Assembly: GCA_039707655.1 (NCBI GenBank)
Contig: CM077664.1
Span: forward strand, 29,128,781 to 29,192,780
Direction of reading: 5' to 3'
DNA from: Elymus sibiricus
Lineage: Eukaryota; Streptophyta; Magnoliopsida; Poales; Poaceae
Length of the DNA: 64,000 nt
Shown here: piece by piece, positions 1 through 10,734 of the stretch
Layout of the letters: each line of letters starts with the position of its first letter
Numbering within the stretch: position 1 is the first letter of the stretch
Notes under the pieces: generated by a model
Told to the model about the DNA's origin: nothing
Databases searched by the model: none
Seen by the model: the letters and a program-made list of their open reading frames with translations, nothing else
Translations under genes and position numbers: made by a program

Positions 1-607
1 GAAAGTGAGAAAGACGATCACCGTTGAAGTGGGGGATATCCTTGAACTTTGTTCATGCCCATGGAAACTTTGTGAATCTTGAATTACTGAAACTTTCCAA
101 CAAAAATAATTATCCCCTTGTACAAATCCATTGTATTATAAAAATAATGTGCCAAGATTTACCTTTAGGATGTTTAAATTGCTTGTTTGGTGTGTGCAGT
201 GCAAAAACAGAAACTTTTGCTGTAGTATTTGAATTTACATATTTTTCCCGAGCGTGCAAAAATTGTGAAATTTTTACACAGTACTGCTATGATTTTTTTT
301 TATTACGTCCTAATTTTTCAGAATTTTTGGAGTTACAGAAGTATATGTTTCATCTGCATCTTTATAGACTAATCTGTTTTCACAGATTGCTGTTATAGTT
401 TCTTTATTTGCGTATGTTTGAAATCTTGTTGAGCCCTATTGACTTGGGAGCCACAGAATTGTGACAGCATACAGTGGGTAATGTTTGATTATAATTATAC
501 AATAATGTTATAGCAGGACATGATGGGATTTGATGTTATATGTACTAACCCCTTAATAAAAAGTTCGGTTATGTTTTGTGTGGATGAAGTGTTCGAAAAT
601 CGAGGAG
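1..607 (+). mobile_element. Old gypsy-type element X, internal non-coding part 1
   Basis: This stretch has no convincing protein. It is AT-rich and ends in AGGAG at 603-607, the target duplication of the next element, and the same five bases recur at 10031-10035 where the interrupted sequence resumes. I therefore read it as the first visible part of an older LTR element whose 3' LTR is at 15176-16622. The 5' end of that element is outside the window. The assignment rests on nesting logic, not on a recognised domain. Confidence 0.55.
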
Positions 608-1380
608 TGATACGTCCATTTTGCATCATGTTTTGCTACTATTATTTATAGTGTTTTTAATCAATATAACACATTGTGGAGCAATTCTAATGCCTTTTCT
701 CTCTTAATATGCAAGATTTACACAAGGAGGGAGATTGCCGGCAGCTGGAATTCTGGACCTGAAAAAGCTATGTCAGAGATACCTATTCTGCACATCTCCA
801 AATGAGCTGAAATTTTACGGAGATTTATTTTGGAATAAATAAAAAATACTGGAAGCAAGAAGTACCAGAGGGGGCTACCCAGGTGCCCACGAGGCACCAG
901 GGCGCGCCATCCCCCCAGGCGCGCCCTGGTACCTCGTGGGGCCCCTGGCCAGCCTCTGGCCCCCATTTTCTGGTATATAAGTCATTTTTCCCTAGAAAAA
1001 ATATAGAGAAGACTTTCGCGACGGTGCGCCACCGTCTCGAGGCGGAACTTGGGCAGGAGCACTTTTGCTCTCCGGCGGAGAGATTCTGCCGGGAATACTT
1101 CCCTCCGGGAGGGGGAAATCGTCGTCATCGACATCACCAGCGATCCTCTCATCGTGGGAGGACTAATCTTCATCAACATCTTCACCAGCACCATCTCATC
1201 TCAAACCCTAGTTCATCTCTTGTATTCAATCTTTGTCTCAAAACCTCAGATTGGTACCGGTGGGTTGCTGGTAGTGTTGATTACATCTTGTAGTTGATGC
1301 TAGTTAGTTTATTTGGTGGAAGATTATATGTTCAGATCTATTATGCTATTCAACACCTCTCTGATCTTGGACATGAATAT
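608..1380 (+). repeat. 5' LTR, truncated forward part
   Basis: The sequence begins TGATACGTCCATTTTGCATC and matches the first half of the complete 3' LTR at 8511-10030 base for base with scattered changes. It ends at 1380 with the LTR words CTTGGACATGAATAT, where the 3' LTR goes on for another 740 bp or so. The missing half is replaced by a 30-bp jump back within the LTR (1381-1410) and then by an inverted LTR copy. It contains the TATATAAG box near 973 that would serve as the LTR promoter. Confidence 0.85.
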
Positions 1381-1409
1381 TGTAGTTGATGCTAGTTGGT
1401 TTATTTGGT

Positions 1410-2168
1410 GTTGAATAGCATAATAGATCTGAACATATAATCTTCCACCAAATAAACCAACTAGCATCAACTACAAGATGTAATCAACACTACTAGCAAC
1501 CCACAGGTACCAATCTGAGGTTTTGAGACAAAGATTGAATACAAGAGATGAACTAGGGTTTGAGATGAGATGGTGCTGGTGAATATGTTGATGAAGATTA
1601 GTCCTCCCACGATGAGAGGATCGCTGGTGATGCCAATGACGACGATTTCCCCCTCCCGGAGGGAAGTATCCCCGGCAGAATCTCTCCGCCGGAGAGGAAA
1701 AGTGCTCCTGCCCAAGTTCCGCGTCGAGACGGCGGCACACCATCCCGAAAGTCTTCTCTATATTTTTTCTAGGGCAAAATGACTTATATACCAGGAAATG
1801 GGGGCCAGAGGCTGGCCAGGGGCCCTACGAGCCACCAGGGCGCGCCTGGGGGGGGGGGGGGGGGGGTGGCACACCCTGGTGCCTCGTGGGCACCTGGTTG
1901 GCCCCCTCTGGTACTTCTTTCTTCCAAAATTTTTTATTTATTCCAAAATAATTCTCCGTGAAATTTCAGCTCATTTGGAGATGTGCAGAATAGGTATCTC
2001 TAACATAGCTTTTTCAGGTCCAGAATTCCAGCTGCCGGCAATCTCCCTCTTTGTGTAAACGTTGCATATTAAGAGAGAAAAGGCATGAGAATTGCTCCAC
2101 AAAGTGTTATATTGATCAAAAACACCATAAATAATAGTAACAAAACATGATAAAAAATGGACGTATCA
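1410..2168 (-). repeat. Inverted partial LTR copy, second arm of a palindrome
   Basis: Read on the minus strand it starts TGATACGTCC at 2168 and runs through the same first half of the LTR as 608-1353. The two arms face each other across a spacer of about 56 bp. Immediately after 2168 the sequence enters the internal coding region, so this inverted copy occupies the place where the end of the 5' LTR, the primer binding site and gag should be. A run of about 18 G at 1849-1866 lies where the other arms have about 6. Confidence 0.85.
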
Positions 2169-3359
2169 GGAACCCGTTAGTGTTAAAGAAGAAACAATTG
2201 TTTACCATGTTGATCTAGTTGTGCCTACTGCTTATATTGAGAAACCACCTTTTCCTGTTAGGATTAAAGAACATGCTAAAGCTTCAACTGTCGTTAACAA
2301 AAGTAATATTAGAGCACCTAGACCCTCTGAAAAAATTAAAGTTGAACCTGATGTTGCTATGGTTAAAGATCTCTTAGTCGATAATATAGATGGGCATGTT
2401 ATTTACTTTTGTGAGGAGGCTGCTAGAATTGCTAAACCTGTTAGAAATGAACGAGATATATTAGACAAGAACAAGCCCGTAGTTGGCATGCCTGTTATTT
2501 CTGTTAAGATTGGAGATCATTGCTATATCATGGTTTGTGTGATATGGGTGCTAGTGTTGGTGCTATTCCATTTTCTTTATATCAAGAAGTAATGCATGAT
2601 ATTGCACCTGTTGAAATTGAAGATATTGATGTTACTATTAAGCTTGCGAATAGGGATACTATTACACCACTTGGGATTGTTAGAGATGTTGAAGTCTTGT
2701 GTGGTAAAATCAAATACCCTACTGATTTCTTAGTACTTGGTTCACAACAAGATAATTTTTGTCCCATTATATTTGGTAGACCTTTCTTGAATACCGTTAA
2801 TGCTGAAATTGATTGTGTTAAAGAAAAGGTTCGAGTCAAGTTTGGTGATATATCTCATGAATTTAATTTCTCCAAGTTTCATAGACAACCTCATGATAAA
2901 CAATTGCCTAGTAAAGATGAAATTATTGGTCTTGCTTCTATTGCCGTACCTCCTACTGATCCGTTAGAGCAATATTTGCTAGACCACGAAAACGATATGC
3001 ATATGAATGAAAGAAATGAAATAGATAAGATGTTCTTTGATCAACCACCTGTCCTTAAACATAATTTGCCTGTTGAAACTCTTGGAGGCCCTCTTCCACC
3101 TAAAGGTGATCCTGTATTTGAATTGAAGCAATTGCATCATACATTGAAATATGCTTATCTTGGTGAAAAGAAGATATATCCTATTATTATTAGTGCTAAC
3201 CTTTCAGTGCATGAAGAAAAGAGATTACTAAAAACTTTAAGGAAGCACCGAGCTGCTATTGGATATACTCTTGATGATCTTAAGGGCATTAGTCCTACTC
3301 TATGTCAGCACAAAATTAATATGGAGCCTGATGCTAAACCAGTTGTCGACCACCAATGA
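2169..3359 (+). pseudogene. Athila-type gag-pol linker and aspartic protease, broken
   Basis: The frame that opens at the palindrome edge is the lysine-rich linker ahead of protease. At about 2525 a two-base insertion shifts the frame; beyond it lies the retropepsin motif CDMGASVGAIP with the catalytic D in a DxGAS context, then IIFGRPFLNT, the usual second signature of Athila proteases. The frame runs on into the RT connector and stops at a TGA at 3357-3359, where the family normally has arginine (CGA to TGA). The protein would cleave the polyprotein if intact. No start codon belongs to it; it depended on an upstream gag now lost. Confidence 0.82.
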
Positions 3360-4710
3360 CGATTAAATCCTAAGATGAAAGAGGTGGTAAGAACCGAAAT
3401 ATTAAAACTTCTGGAAGCAGGTATAATCAATCCCATAGCTGATAGTAGATGGGTAAGTCCCGTTCATTGTGTCCCTAAGAAAGAAGGTATTACCGTTGTT
3501 CCTAATGATAAAATGAACTCATTCCACAAAGAATTGTAACTGGTTATAGGATGGTAATTGATTTTAGAAAATTAAACAAAGCTACTAGAAAAGATCATTA
3601 CCCCTTACCTTTTATTGATCAAATGTTAGAAAGATTATCTAAGCATACACACTTTTGTTTTCTAAATGGTTATTCTGGTTTTTCTCAAATACCCATATCA
3701 CAACCCGATCAAGAAAAAACCACCTTCACTTGTCGTTTTGGAACTTATGCTTATAGACGTATGCCTTTTGGTTTATGCAATGCACCTGCTACCTTTCAAA
3801 GATGTATGACTGCTATATTCTCTGACTTTTGTGAAAAGATTGTTGAGGTGTTCATGGATGATTTTTCCGTTTACGGAACTTCTTTTGATGATTGCTTAAG
3901 CAACCTTGATCGAGTTTTGCAGAGATGTGAAGAAACTAATCTTGTCTTGAATTGGGAGAAGTGCCACTTTATGGTGAATGAAGGCATTGTCTTGGGGCAT
4001 AAAATTTCTGAAAGAGGTATTGAAGTTGATAAAGCTAAGGTTGATGCTATTGAGAAAATGCCATGTCCTAAAGATATTAAAGGTATAAGAACTTTCCTAG
4101 GTCATGCTAGTTTCTATAGGAGATTTATTAAAGACTTCTCTAAAATTTCTAGGCCTCTTACCAATCTTTTGCAAAAAGATGTTCCATTTGATTTTGATGA
4201 TGATTGTCTAGAAGCCTTTGAAACACTTAAGAAAGCCTTAACCACTGCACCTATTGTCCAACCACCTGATTGGAACTTGCCTTTTGAAATTATGTGTGAT
4301 GCTAGTGATTATGCTGTTGGTGCTGTTCTAGGACAGAGAATTGATAAGAAATTAAATGTTATCCATTATGCTAGTAAAACTCTAGACAGTGCCTAAAGAA
4401 ATTATGCTACTACTGAAAAAGAATTTCTAGCAGTTGTGTTTGCATGTGATAAATTCAGATCTTACATAGTTGATTCTAAAGTAACTGTTCACACCGATCA
4501 TGCTGCTATTAAATATCTTATGGAGAAGAGAGATGCTAAACCTAGACTCATTAGGTGGGTTTTATTGCTACAAGAATTTGACTTGCATATTACTAATAGG
4601 AAGGGAGCTGAGAATCCCGTAGCAGATAATTTGTCTAGAATGGAAAATGTTCTTGATGACCCACTACCTATTAATGATGATTTTCCTGATGAACAATTAG
4701 CTGTCATAAA
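3360..4710 (+). pseudogene. Athila-type reverse transcriptase and RNase H, broken
   Basis: This follows the protease segment in the same frame until about 3510, where one A is missing from a short A run and the frame shifts. RT blocks are visible in order: VIDFRKLNKATRKDHYPLP, then RRMPFGLCNAPATFQRCM, then the catalytic FMDDFSVYG at about 3850-3880, then VLGHKISERGIEV. RNase H follows with FEIMCDASDYAVGAVLGQ and [15 protein letters not shown] at 4394-4396 replaces the usual CAA glutamine between the RNase H blocks. Nothing can be made from it in one piece. Confidence 0.88.
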
Positions 4711-6061
4711 TGCTTCTCGTAATACTCCATGGTATGCAGACTATGCTAATTATATTGTTGCTAAATACATACCGCCTAGTTTCACATACCAACAAAAGAA
4801 AAAGTTCTTCTTTGATTTAAGACATTACTTTTGGGATGACCCACATCTTTATAAAGAAGGAGTATATGGTATTATTAGATGTTGTATACCTGAGCATGAA
4901 CAGGAACAAATCCTACGGAAGTGTCATTCCGAGGCTTACGGAGGACACCATGCGGGAGACAGAACTGTACATAAGGTATTGCAATCTGGTTTTTATTGGC
5001 CTACTCTTTTCAAGGATGCTCGTAAGTTTGTCCTATCTTGTGATGAATAATGTCAAAGAATTGGTAATGTTGGTAGACGTCAAGAAATGCCTATGAATTA
5101 TTCACTTGCTGTTGAACCATTTGATGTTTGGGGATTCGATTATATGGGACCTTTTCCTAAATCCAATGGGTATACTCATATTTTAGTTGCTATTGATTAC
5201 GTTACTAAGTGGGTAGAAGCTATTCCAACTAGTAGTGCTGCTCATAACACTTCTATTAAAATGCTTAAAGAAGTTATTTTCCCGAGGTTTGGAGTTTCTA
5301 GATATTTAATGGCCGATGGTGGTTCACATTTTATTCATGGTGCATTCCGTAAATTGCTTGCTAAATATGATGTCAATCATAGAATTGCATCTCCCTATCA
5401 CCCTCAAACTAGTGGTCAAGTAGAATTGAGCAATAGAGAAATAAAATTAATTTTGCAAAAAACCGTCAATAGATCTAGAAAGAATTGATCTAAGAAACTT
5501 GACGATGCATTATGGGCTTATAGAACTGCTTATAAAAATCCTATGGGTATGTCTCCTTATAAAATGGTTTATGGAAAAGCATGTCATTTACCTCTTGAGT
5601 TAGAACATAAAGCATATTGGGAAATTAAAGAACTAAATTATGATTTTAAACTTGCCGGTGAAAATAGGTTATTTGATATTAGCTCATTAGATGAATGGAG
5701 GACCCAAGCTTACGAAAATGCCAAATTGTTTAAAGAGAAAGTTAAAAGATGGCATGATAGAAGAATTCAAAAACGGGAATTTAAAGTAGGTGAGCAAGTT
5801 CTATTGTACAATTCTCGTTTGAGATTCTTTGCAGGAAAACTTCTCTATAAATGGGAAGGACCGTATATCATCGAAGAAGTTTATCGCTCCGGAGCCATCA
5901 CAATAAACAACTCCGAAGGCACTAATCTGAGAGTGGTGAATGGGCAAAAAATTAAGCACTATATTTTAGGTACCCCCATTAATGTTGAAACTAATATTAT
6001 TGAAACAATTACACCGGAGGAATACATAAGAGAGACCTTCCGGAACACTCCAGAACCCTGA
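4711..6061 (+). pseudogene. Athila-type integrase, broken
   Basis: The zinc-binding HHCC region is visible as [15 protein letters not shown] and SCDE, broken by a TAA at 5048-5050 in the middle of the cysteine pair. The catalytic core carries the first aspartate in [10 protein letters not shown], the second in MADGGSHF (the usual S before D is A here) and the glutamate in [15 protein letters not shown] at 5486-5488 stands where a tryptophan TGG is usual. The C-terminal domain ends in NVETNIIETITPEEYIRETF and stops at 6059-6061. It is intact in length but not translatable. Confidence 0.88.
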
Positions 6062-6402
6062 AAAGGAAGAGGTATGTGATACGGTAAGTAAACCGACTCC
6101 AAAAATTCCATAAAAATATTTTCTGTCAGTTTTGGAATATTAGAAAAAATACAAAAATAAGAAACAGCCGAGGGGACCCACCTGGTGCCCACGAGGCACC
6201 AGGGCATTCCACCCCCCAGGCGCGCCCTGGTGGCTCGTGGGCCCCACGTGAGCCTTCCCGACTCCGTTTTCTTCTGGATTACTTGTTTTACAAGATAAAA
6301 AAATCTTTATATATACTCCCAGACGTTTTGACCACCGTATCGCAGAAATCTCCTCTGTTCTTGTTTCGTGCTGTTTTCTGTCAGATTTCGAGGCCAAGCA
6401 TC

Positions 6403-6822
6403 ATGTCCTCCTCTTCCTCCAACAATGTGGGAGACGACGCTTGGTTGCTGCAGATGGAGCTTAGGAGGGAGGAGGAAGGAGAGGTCACCATGGAAGAGGG
6501 TGATGGAGATTCGCTTGAGGTCCACCCTCCGGCTTCAGAGAGGGGCACCCTTGCCGGTATCTCCACAACCCCGAATCCTCATCAAGCAATGAGAAGCATT
6601 ACAAACCATGGGATTCCAGAGGTTCAAGAAGGGCTTCCCCCTAGAAGGCCCTTACACAGGTTACATCGGAACAATTTTCATAATTTGGTTCACAATTATG
6701 GGGTCGAAAATACTTCTCATAGACACATACCCTCCAATTGGGACATCTCTCGTCCAAGTGAAAGTGATGTAGGAAAGAATGCTTGGGGCCCAGAGAATAA
6801 GCATATTATGTCCGAAGTCTAA
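6403..6822 (+). CDS. Post-pol ORF of the Athila-type element, unknown function
   Basis: An open frame of 139 codons starts at ATG 6403 in a serine-rich context (MSSSSSNNVGDDAWLLQMEL), continues through an acidic stretch (EEEGEVTMEEGD) and ends at TAA 6820-6822. Athila elements carry an extra ORF in this position, sometimes called env-like. I see no signal peptide, membrane segment or recognisable domain, so no function is given. It may be only the N-terminal half of a longer ancestral frame. Expression is doubtful because the element is defective. Confidence 0.4.
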   Translation: MSSSSSNNVGDDAWLLQMELRREEEGEVTMEEGDGDSLEVHPPASERGTLAGISTTPNPHQAMRSITNHGIPEVQEGLPPRRPLHRLHRNNFHNLVHNYGVENTSHRHIPSNWDISRPSESDVGKNAWGPENKHIMSEV

Positions 6823-8510
6823 AGGAATACAGAGATGATACAGCATGTGCTCCGGGAAATCCAGAGCCTAAAGGAGATCCTAATTAATGTCATGGAGGAC
6901 AAGCCCGCCACTTCACCATCACCACCATCACCACCATCACCGAAGAAAGAGACTTGAACACATGGGTATGGGCACTCCCCTTGGCTTGTGCCAAGCTTGG
7001 GGGAGGTGCCCCGGTATCGTCTCACCATCACTTTTATTATCTTTACCTACTTTTAGTTCGATCCTTAGTTATTTCATGATCTAGTTAAATAAAAGTTTAG
7101 TATGATCTATTTTCGAGTGTTAGCTTCGTGATCTATCTATCTATGTAATCGAGTTGAGAGTTATATAATAAAGAGTAGTTTGAGTTTTTGCTTCTTTACT
7201 TTCATGTTCCAATCCTAGCAATGAAAATAATGAAAAAGATCATATGCTAATCTTATGGAAAGTAATGACATTACATAAAGAAAAGTATAAGTGGTAAAAT
7301 TTATTGGACGTTAACAAGCATAGCATTAGTCAATGATGCAATTCATGAAAAAGTTAATAAGGGAAGAGAAGATTCACATGCAAATACACTATCTTGGACA
7401 TCTTTTATGATTGTGAGCCCTCATTAAGTACTTTATGCCAAATTGTTGACGTTGGACAAGGAAGACAACGTAATGAATTATGTTTGTTCATATTCACATA
7501 GAAGTTATATTGTTATAGATCCTCCAACATGTGGTGCTTGCCCAATATCTTTACTAGCCCAAAGATCCGCACCAAGTAGAGATACTACTTGTGCATCCAA
7601 AACCTTTAAACCCAGTTTCATGTCATGAGAATCCACTATATCTACCTATGGATTGAATAAGATCCTTCAAGTAAGTTGTCATCGGTGCAAAAAGCAATAA
7701 AAATTGCCTCTAAATATGTCTAAACTTTTATTGTAAGGGAAATAAGCTTTGTACGAACTTGTGATGGTAAAGAAATAAAAGCGACAGACTGCATAATAAA
7801 GGTTACTATCACAAGGGGCAATATAAAGTGATGTTCCTTTGCATTAAGAGCTCTTGCATCCAACAACAAAAAGCGCATGACAACCTCTGGTTCCCTCTGC
7901 GAAGGGCCTATCCTTTACTTTTATGTATTTACTTTTTATGCAAGAGTCAATAGTGTTCTCCTCTACTTCCTTTTTATTTTTCTCTTTTGTAAGAATCATG
8001 TGGTGGGGATAGATCTAGGCATATATATCCAGTTGGATATGAGTGATCATGAGTTATTATTGTTGACATCACCCTTGAGGTGAATAAGTTGGGAGGCGAA
8101 CTCACAAGCCCCTATCTTTCTGTGTGTCTGGCTGAAACTTTTTGCCCCATATATATTTCGTGAGTGTTAGCAATCATAGAAGACTAAATGATGGTTGAGT
8201 ATGTGGACTTGCTAAATATCTCTTACATGAGACCCTTCCTAAAAATATGATGAATTCCAATTGCATTATTGACTGAGAACATAGTTTGCTAGTTTTCAAG
8301 AAAGTTTATGCCTTATACTCCATTGTTGTGATGAATTGTTACTTGCTCATGAGAAGATTTATGATAATAAATTTTGCTGTTATGATAATGATCATGATGC
8401 TACTATGTCTGTATTTTGTTTTTATCGACACCTCTCTCTCTAAACATGTGGACATGATTATCGATATCGGCTTTCGCTTGAGGACAAGCGAGGTCTAAGC
8501 TTGGGGGATT
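6823..8510 (+). other. Athila-type 3' spacer and polypurine tract
   Basis: This is AT-rich non-coding sequence between the post-pol ORF and the 3' LTR. A CACCAT repeat lies at about 6910-6940. The last bases, AAGCTTGGGGGATT, abut the LTR at 8511 and are the polypurine tract that primes plus-strand synthesis. Short ORFs inside it have no protein-like features. Confidence 0.65.
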
Positions 8511-10030
8511 TGATACGTCCATTTTGCATCATGTTTTGCTACTGTTATTTATAGTATTTTTAATCAATATAACACTTTGTGCAGCAATTCTAATGCCTTT
8601 TCTCTCTTAATATGCAAGATTTACACAAGGTGGGAGATTGCCGGCAGCTGGAATTTTGGTCCTGAAAAAGCTATGTCAGAGATACCTATTTTGCACATCT
8701 CCAAATGAGCTGAAATTTTACGGAGATTTATTTTGGAATAAATAAAAAATACTGGAAGCAAGAAGTACCAGAGGGGGCCACCTAGGTGCCCATGAGGCAC
8801 CAGGACGCGCTACCCCCCCAGGCGCGCCCTGGTACCTCATGGGGCCCCTGGCCAGACTCTGGCCCCCATTTTCTGGTATATAAATCATTTTGCCCTAGAA
8901 AAAATATAGAGAAGACTTTCGGGATGGTGCACCGCCGTCTCGAGGCGGAACTTGGGCAGGAGCACTTTTGCTCTCCGGCGGAGAGATTCTGCCGGGGATA
9001 CTTCCCTCCGGGAGGGGGAAATCGTCATCATTGACATCACCAGCGATCCTCTCATCATGGGAGGACTAATCTTCATCAACATCTTCACCAGCACCATCTC
9101 ATCTCAAACCCTAGTTCATCTCTTGTATTCAATCTTTGTCTCAAAACCTCAGATTGGTACCTGTGGGTTGCTAGTAGAGTTGATTACATCTTGTAGTTGA
9201 TGCTAGTTGGTTTATTTGGTGGAAGATTATATGTTCAGATCTATTATGCTATTCAACACCTCTCTGATCTTGGACATGAATATGATTTGTGAGTAGTTAC
9301 GTTTGTTCTTGAGGACATGGGAGAAGTCTTGTCATAAGTAATCATGTGAATTTGGTATTCGTTCGATATTTTGATGATATGTATGTTGTTGATTCTCTTA
9401 GTGGTGTCGTGTGAACGTCGACTACATGACACTTCACCATCTTTGGGCCTAAGGGAATGCATTGTGGAGTAGTAATTAGATGATGGGTTGCTAGAGTGAC
9501 AGAAGCTTAAACCCTAGTTTATGCGCTATTCCGTAAGGGGCTGATTTGGATCCATATGTTTAATGCTATGGTTAGAGTTATCTTAATTTTTCTTTCGTAG
9601 TTGCGGATGCTTGCGAGAGGGGGTAATCATAAGTGAGAGGTTTGTTCAAGTAAGAACAGCACCCAAGCACCGGTCCACCCACATATCAAATTATCAAAGT
9701 AGCGAACGCGAATCAAACAAACATGATGAAAGTGACTAGATGAAATTCCCATGTGTCCTCGAGAACACTTTGCTTACTATAAGAAATCGTTCCGGCTTGT
9801 CCTTTGCTATAAAAAGGATTGGGCCACCTTGCTGCACTCTTTGTTACTATTGCTACTTGTCACTTGTTAAAAATTATCTTGCTATCAAACTACTCGTTAC
9901 CGATAATTTCAGTGCTTGCAGAAAATACCTTGCTGAAAACCGCTTGTCATTTCCTTCTGCTCCTCGTTGGGTTCGACACTCTTACTTATCGAAAGGACTA
10001 CGATTGATCCCCTATACTTGTGGGTCATCA
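8511..10030 (+). repeat. Complete 3' LTR of the Athila-type element (1520 bp)
   Basis: It starts TGATACGTCCATTTTGCATC directly after the polypurine tract and ends CTTGTGGGTCATCA, followed by the AGGAG target duplication. It is the only full-length copy and serves as the reference for the two half copies at 608-1380 and 1410-2168. A TATATAAATC box lies near 8877. GC-rich inverted repeats built on GGCGCGCCCTGGT lie just upstream of that box. Confidence 0.9.
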
Positions 10031-10035
10031 AGGAG

Positions 10036-10734
10036 GTATCGATATGAGGAGAATAAGGAGAGGCAAGAGTTCAAGCTTGGGGATGCCCAAGGCACCCCAA
10101 GTAAATATTCAAGGAGACTCAAGCTTCTAAGCTTGGGGATGCCCTAGAAGGCATCCCATCTTTCTTCGACAATTATTGGTATGTCTCGGTTTTTGTTTTG
10201 TTCACATGATATGCGTAAATTCTTGGAGCGTCTTTTGTGTTTATTTTTCCCTTTTCTTTTATGCACCATGCTGGTATGAGATAGTCCTTGGTTGATTTAT
10301 AGATTGCTTCATGCGCTTCACTTATATCTTTTGAGTATGGCTTTATAGAATACTTCATGTGCTTCACTTATATTATTTGAAGTTTGGATGCCTATTTCTC
10401 TACATTCAGAAAACTTTTATTTGTAGAATGCTCTTTTGATTCACTTATATTTATTAGAGCATGGTCTTTTGTAGAAAGAATTAAACTCTCATGCTTCACT
10501 TATATCTATTTAGAGAGTTAACAGGAATTGGTCATTCACATGGTTAGTCATAAAATCCTACATAAAACTTGTAGATCACTGAATATGATATGTTTGATTC
10601 CTTGCAATAGTTTTGCGATATTGAGGTGGTAATATTGGGGCATGCTAGTAAAAGAATTAAAGTTGAGTATTAATAATGGTGTTACGGGAAGTAAGTCTTT
10701 ACGCAAGTAAATCGGCATGCATGTAAAGTGGTGG
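10036..10734 (+). mobile_element. Old gypsy-type element X, internal non-coding part 2
   Basis: The interrupted element resumes after the AGGAG duplication. It includes two copies of AAGCTTGGGGATGCCC (near 10071-10087 and 10128-10144), a purine-rich motif common just downstream of pol in Triticeae gypsy elements. The rest is AT-rich and non-coding. It ends at GGTGG (10730-10734), the target duplication of the solo LTR. Confidence 0.6.

Larger units (their letters stand above)
608..10030 (+). mobile_element. Athila-type Ty3/gypsy retrotransposon, defective
   Basis: The element is bounded by TG at 608 and CA at 10030 and flanked by a 5-bp target duplication AGGAG (603-607 and 10031-10035). Its contents in order are a rearranged 5' LTR, a decayed protease-RT-RNase H-integrase region (2169-6061), a post-pol ORF (6403-6822), a long spacer, a polypurine tract and a complete 1520-bp 3' LTR. 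No primer binding site or gag capsid region is present. LTR ends of the type TGATACGTCC...GTGGGTCATCA and the polypurine tract CTTGGGGGA are typical of Triticeae Athila-lineage families such as Sabrina and WHAM; I do not assign a family name. It cannot move by itself. Confidence 0.88.

Noticed and set aside
24..398. A 124-codon open frame on the plus strand
   Set aside because: It lies in AT-rich retroelement spacer, has no domain and an unlikely amino acid composition.
883..1293. Open frames inside the LTR arms, on both strands and also at 1471-1782 and 8786-9097
   Set aside because: They repeat in every LTR copy and shift with indels between copies; LTRs are not coding here.
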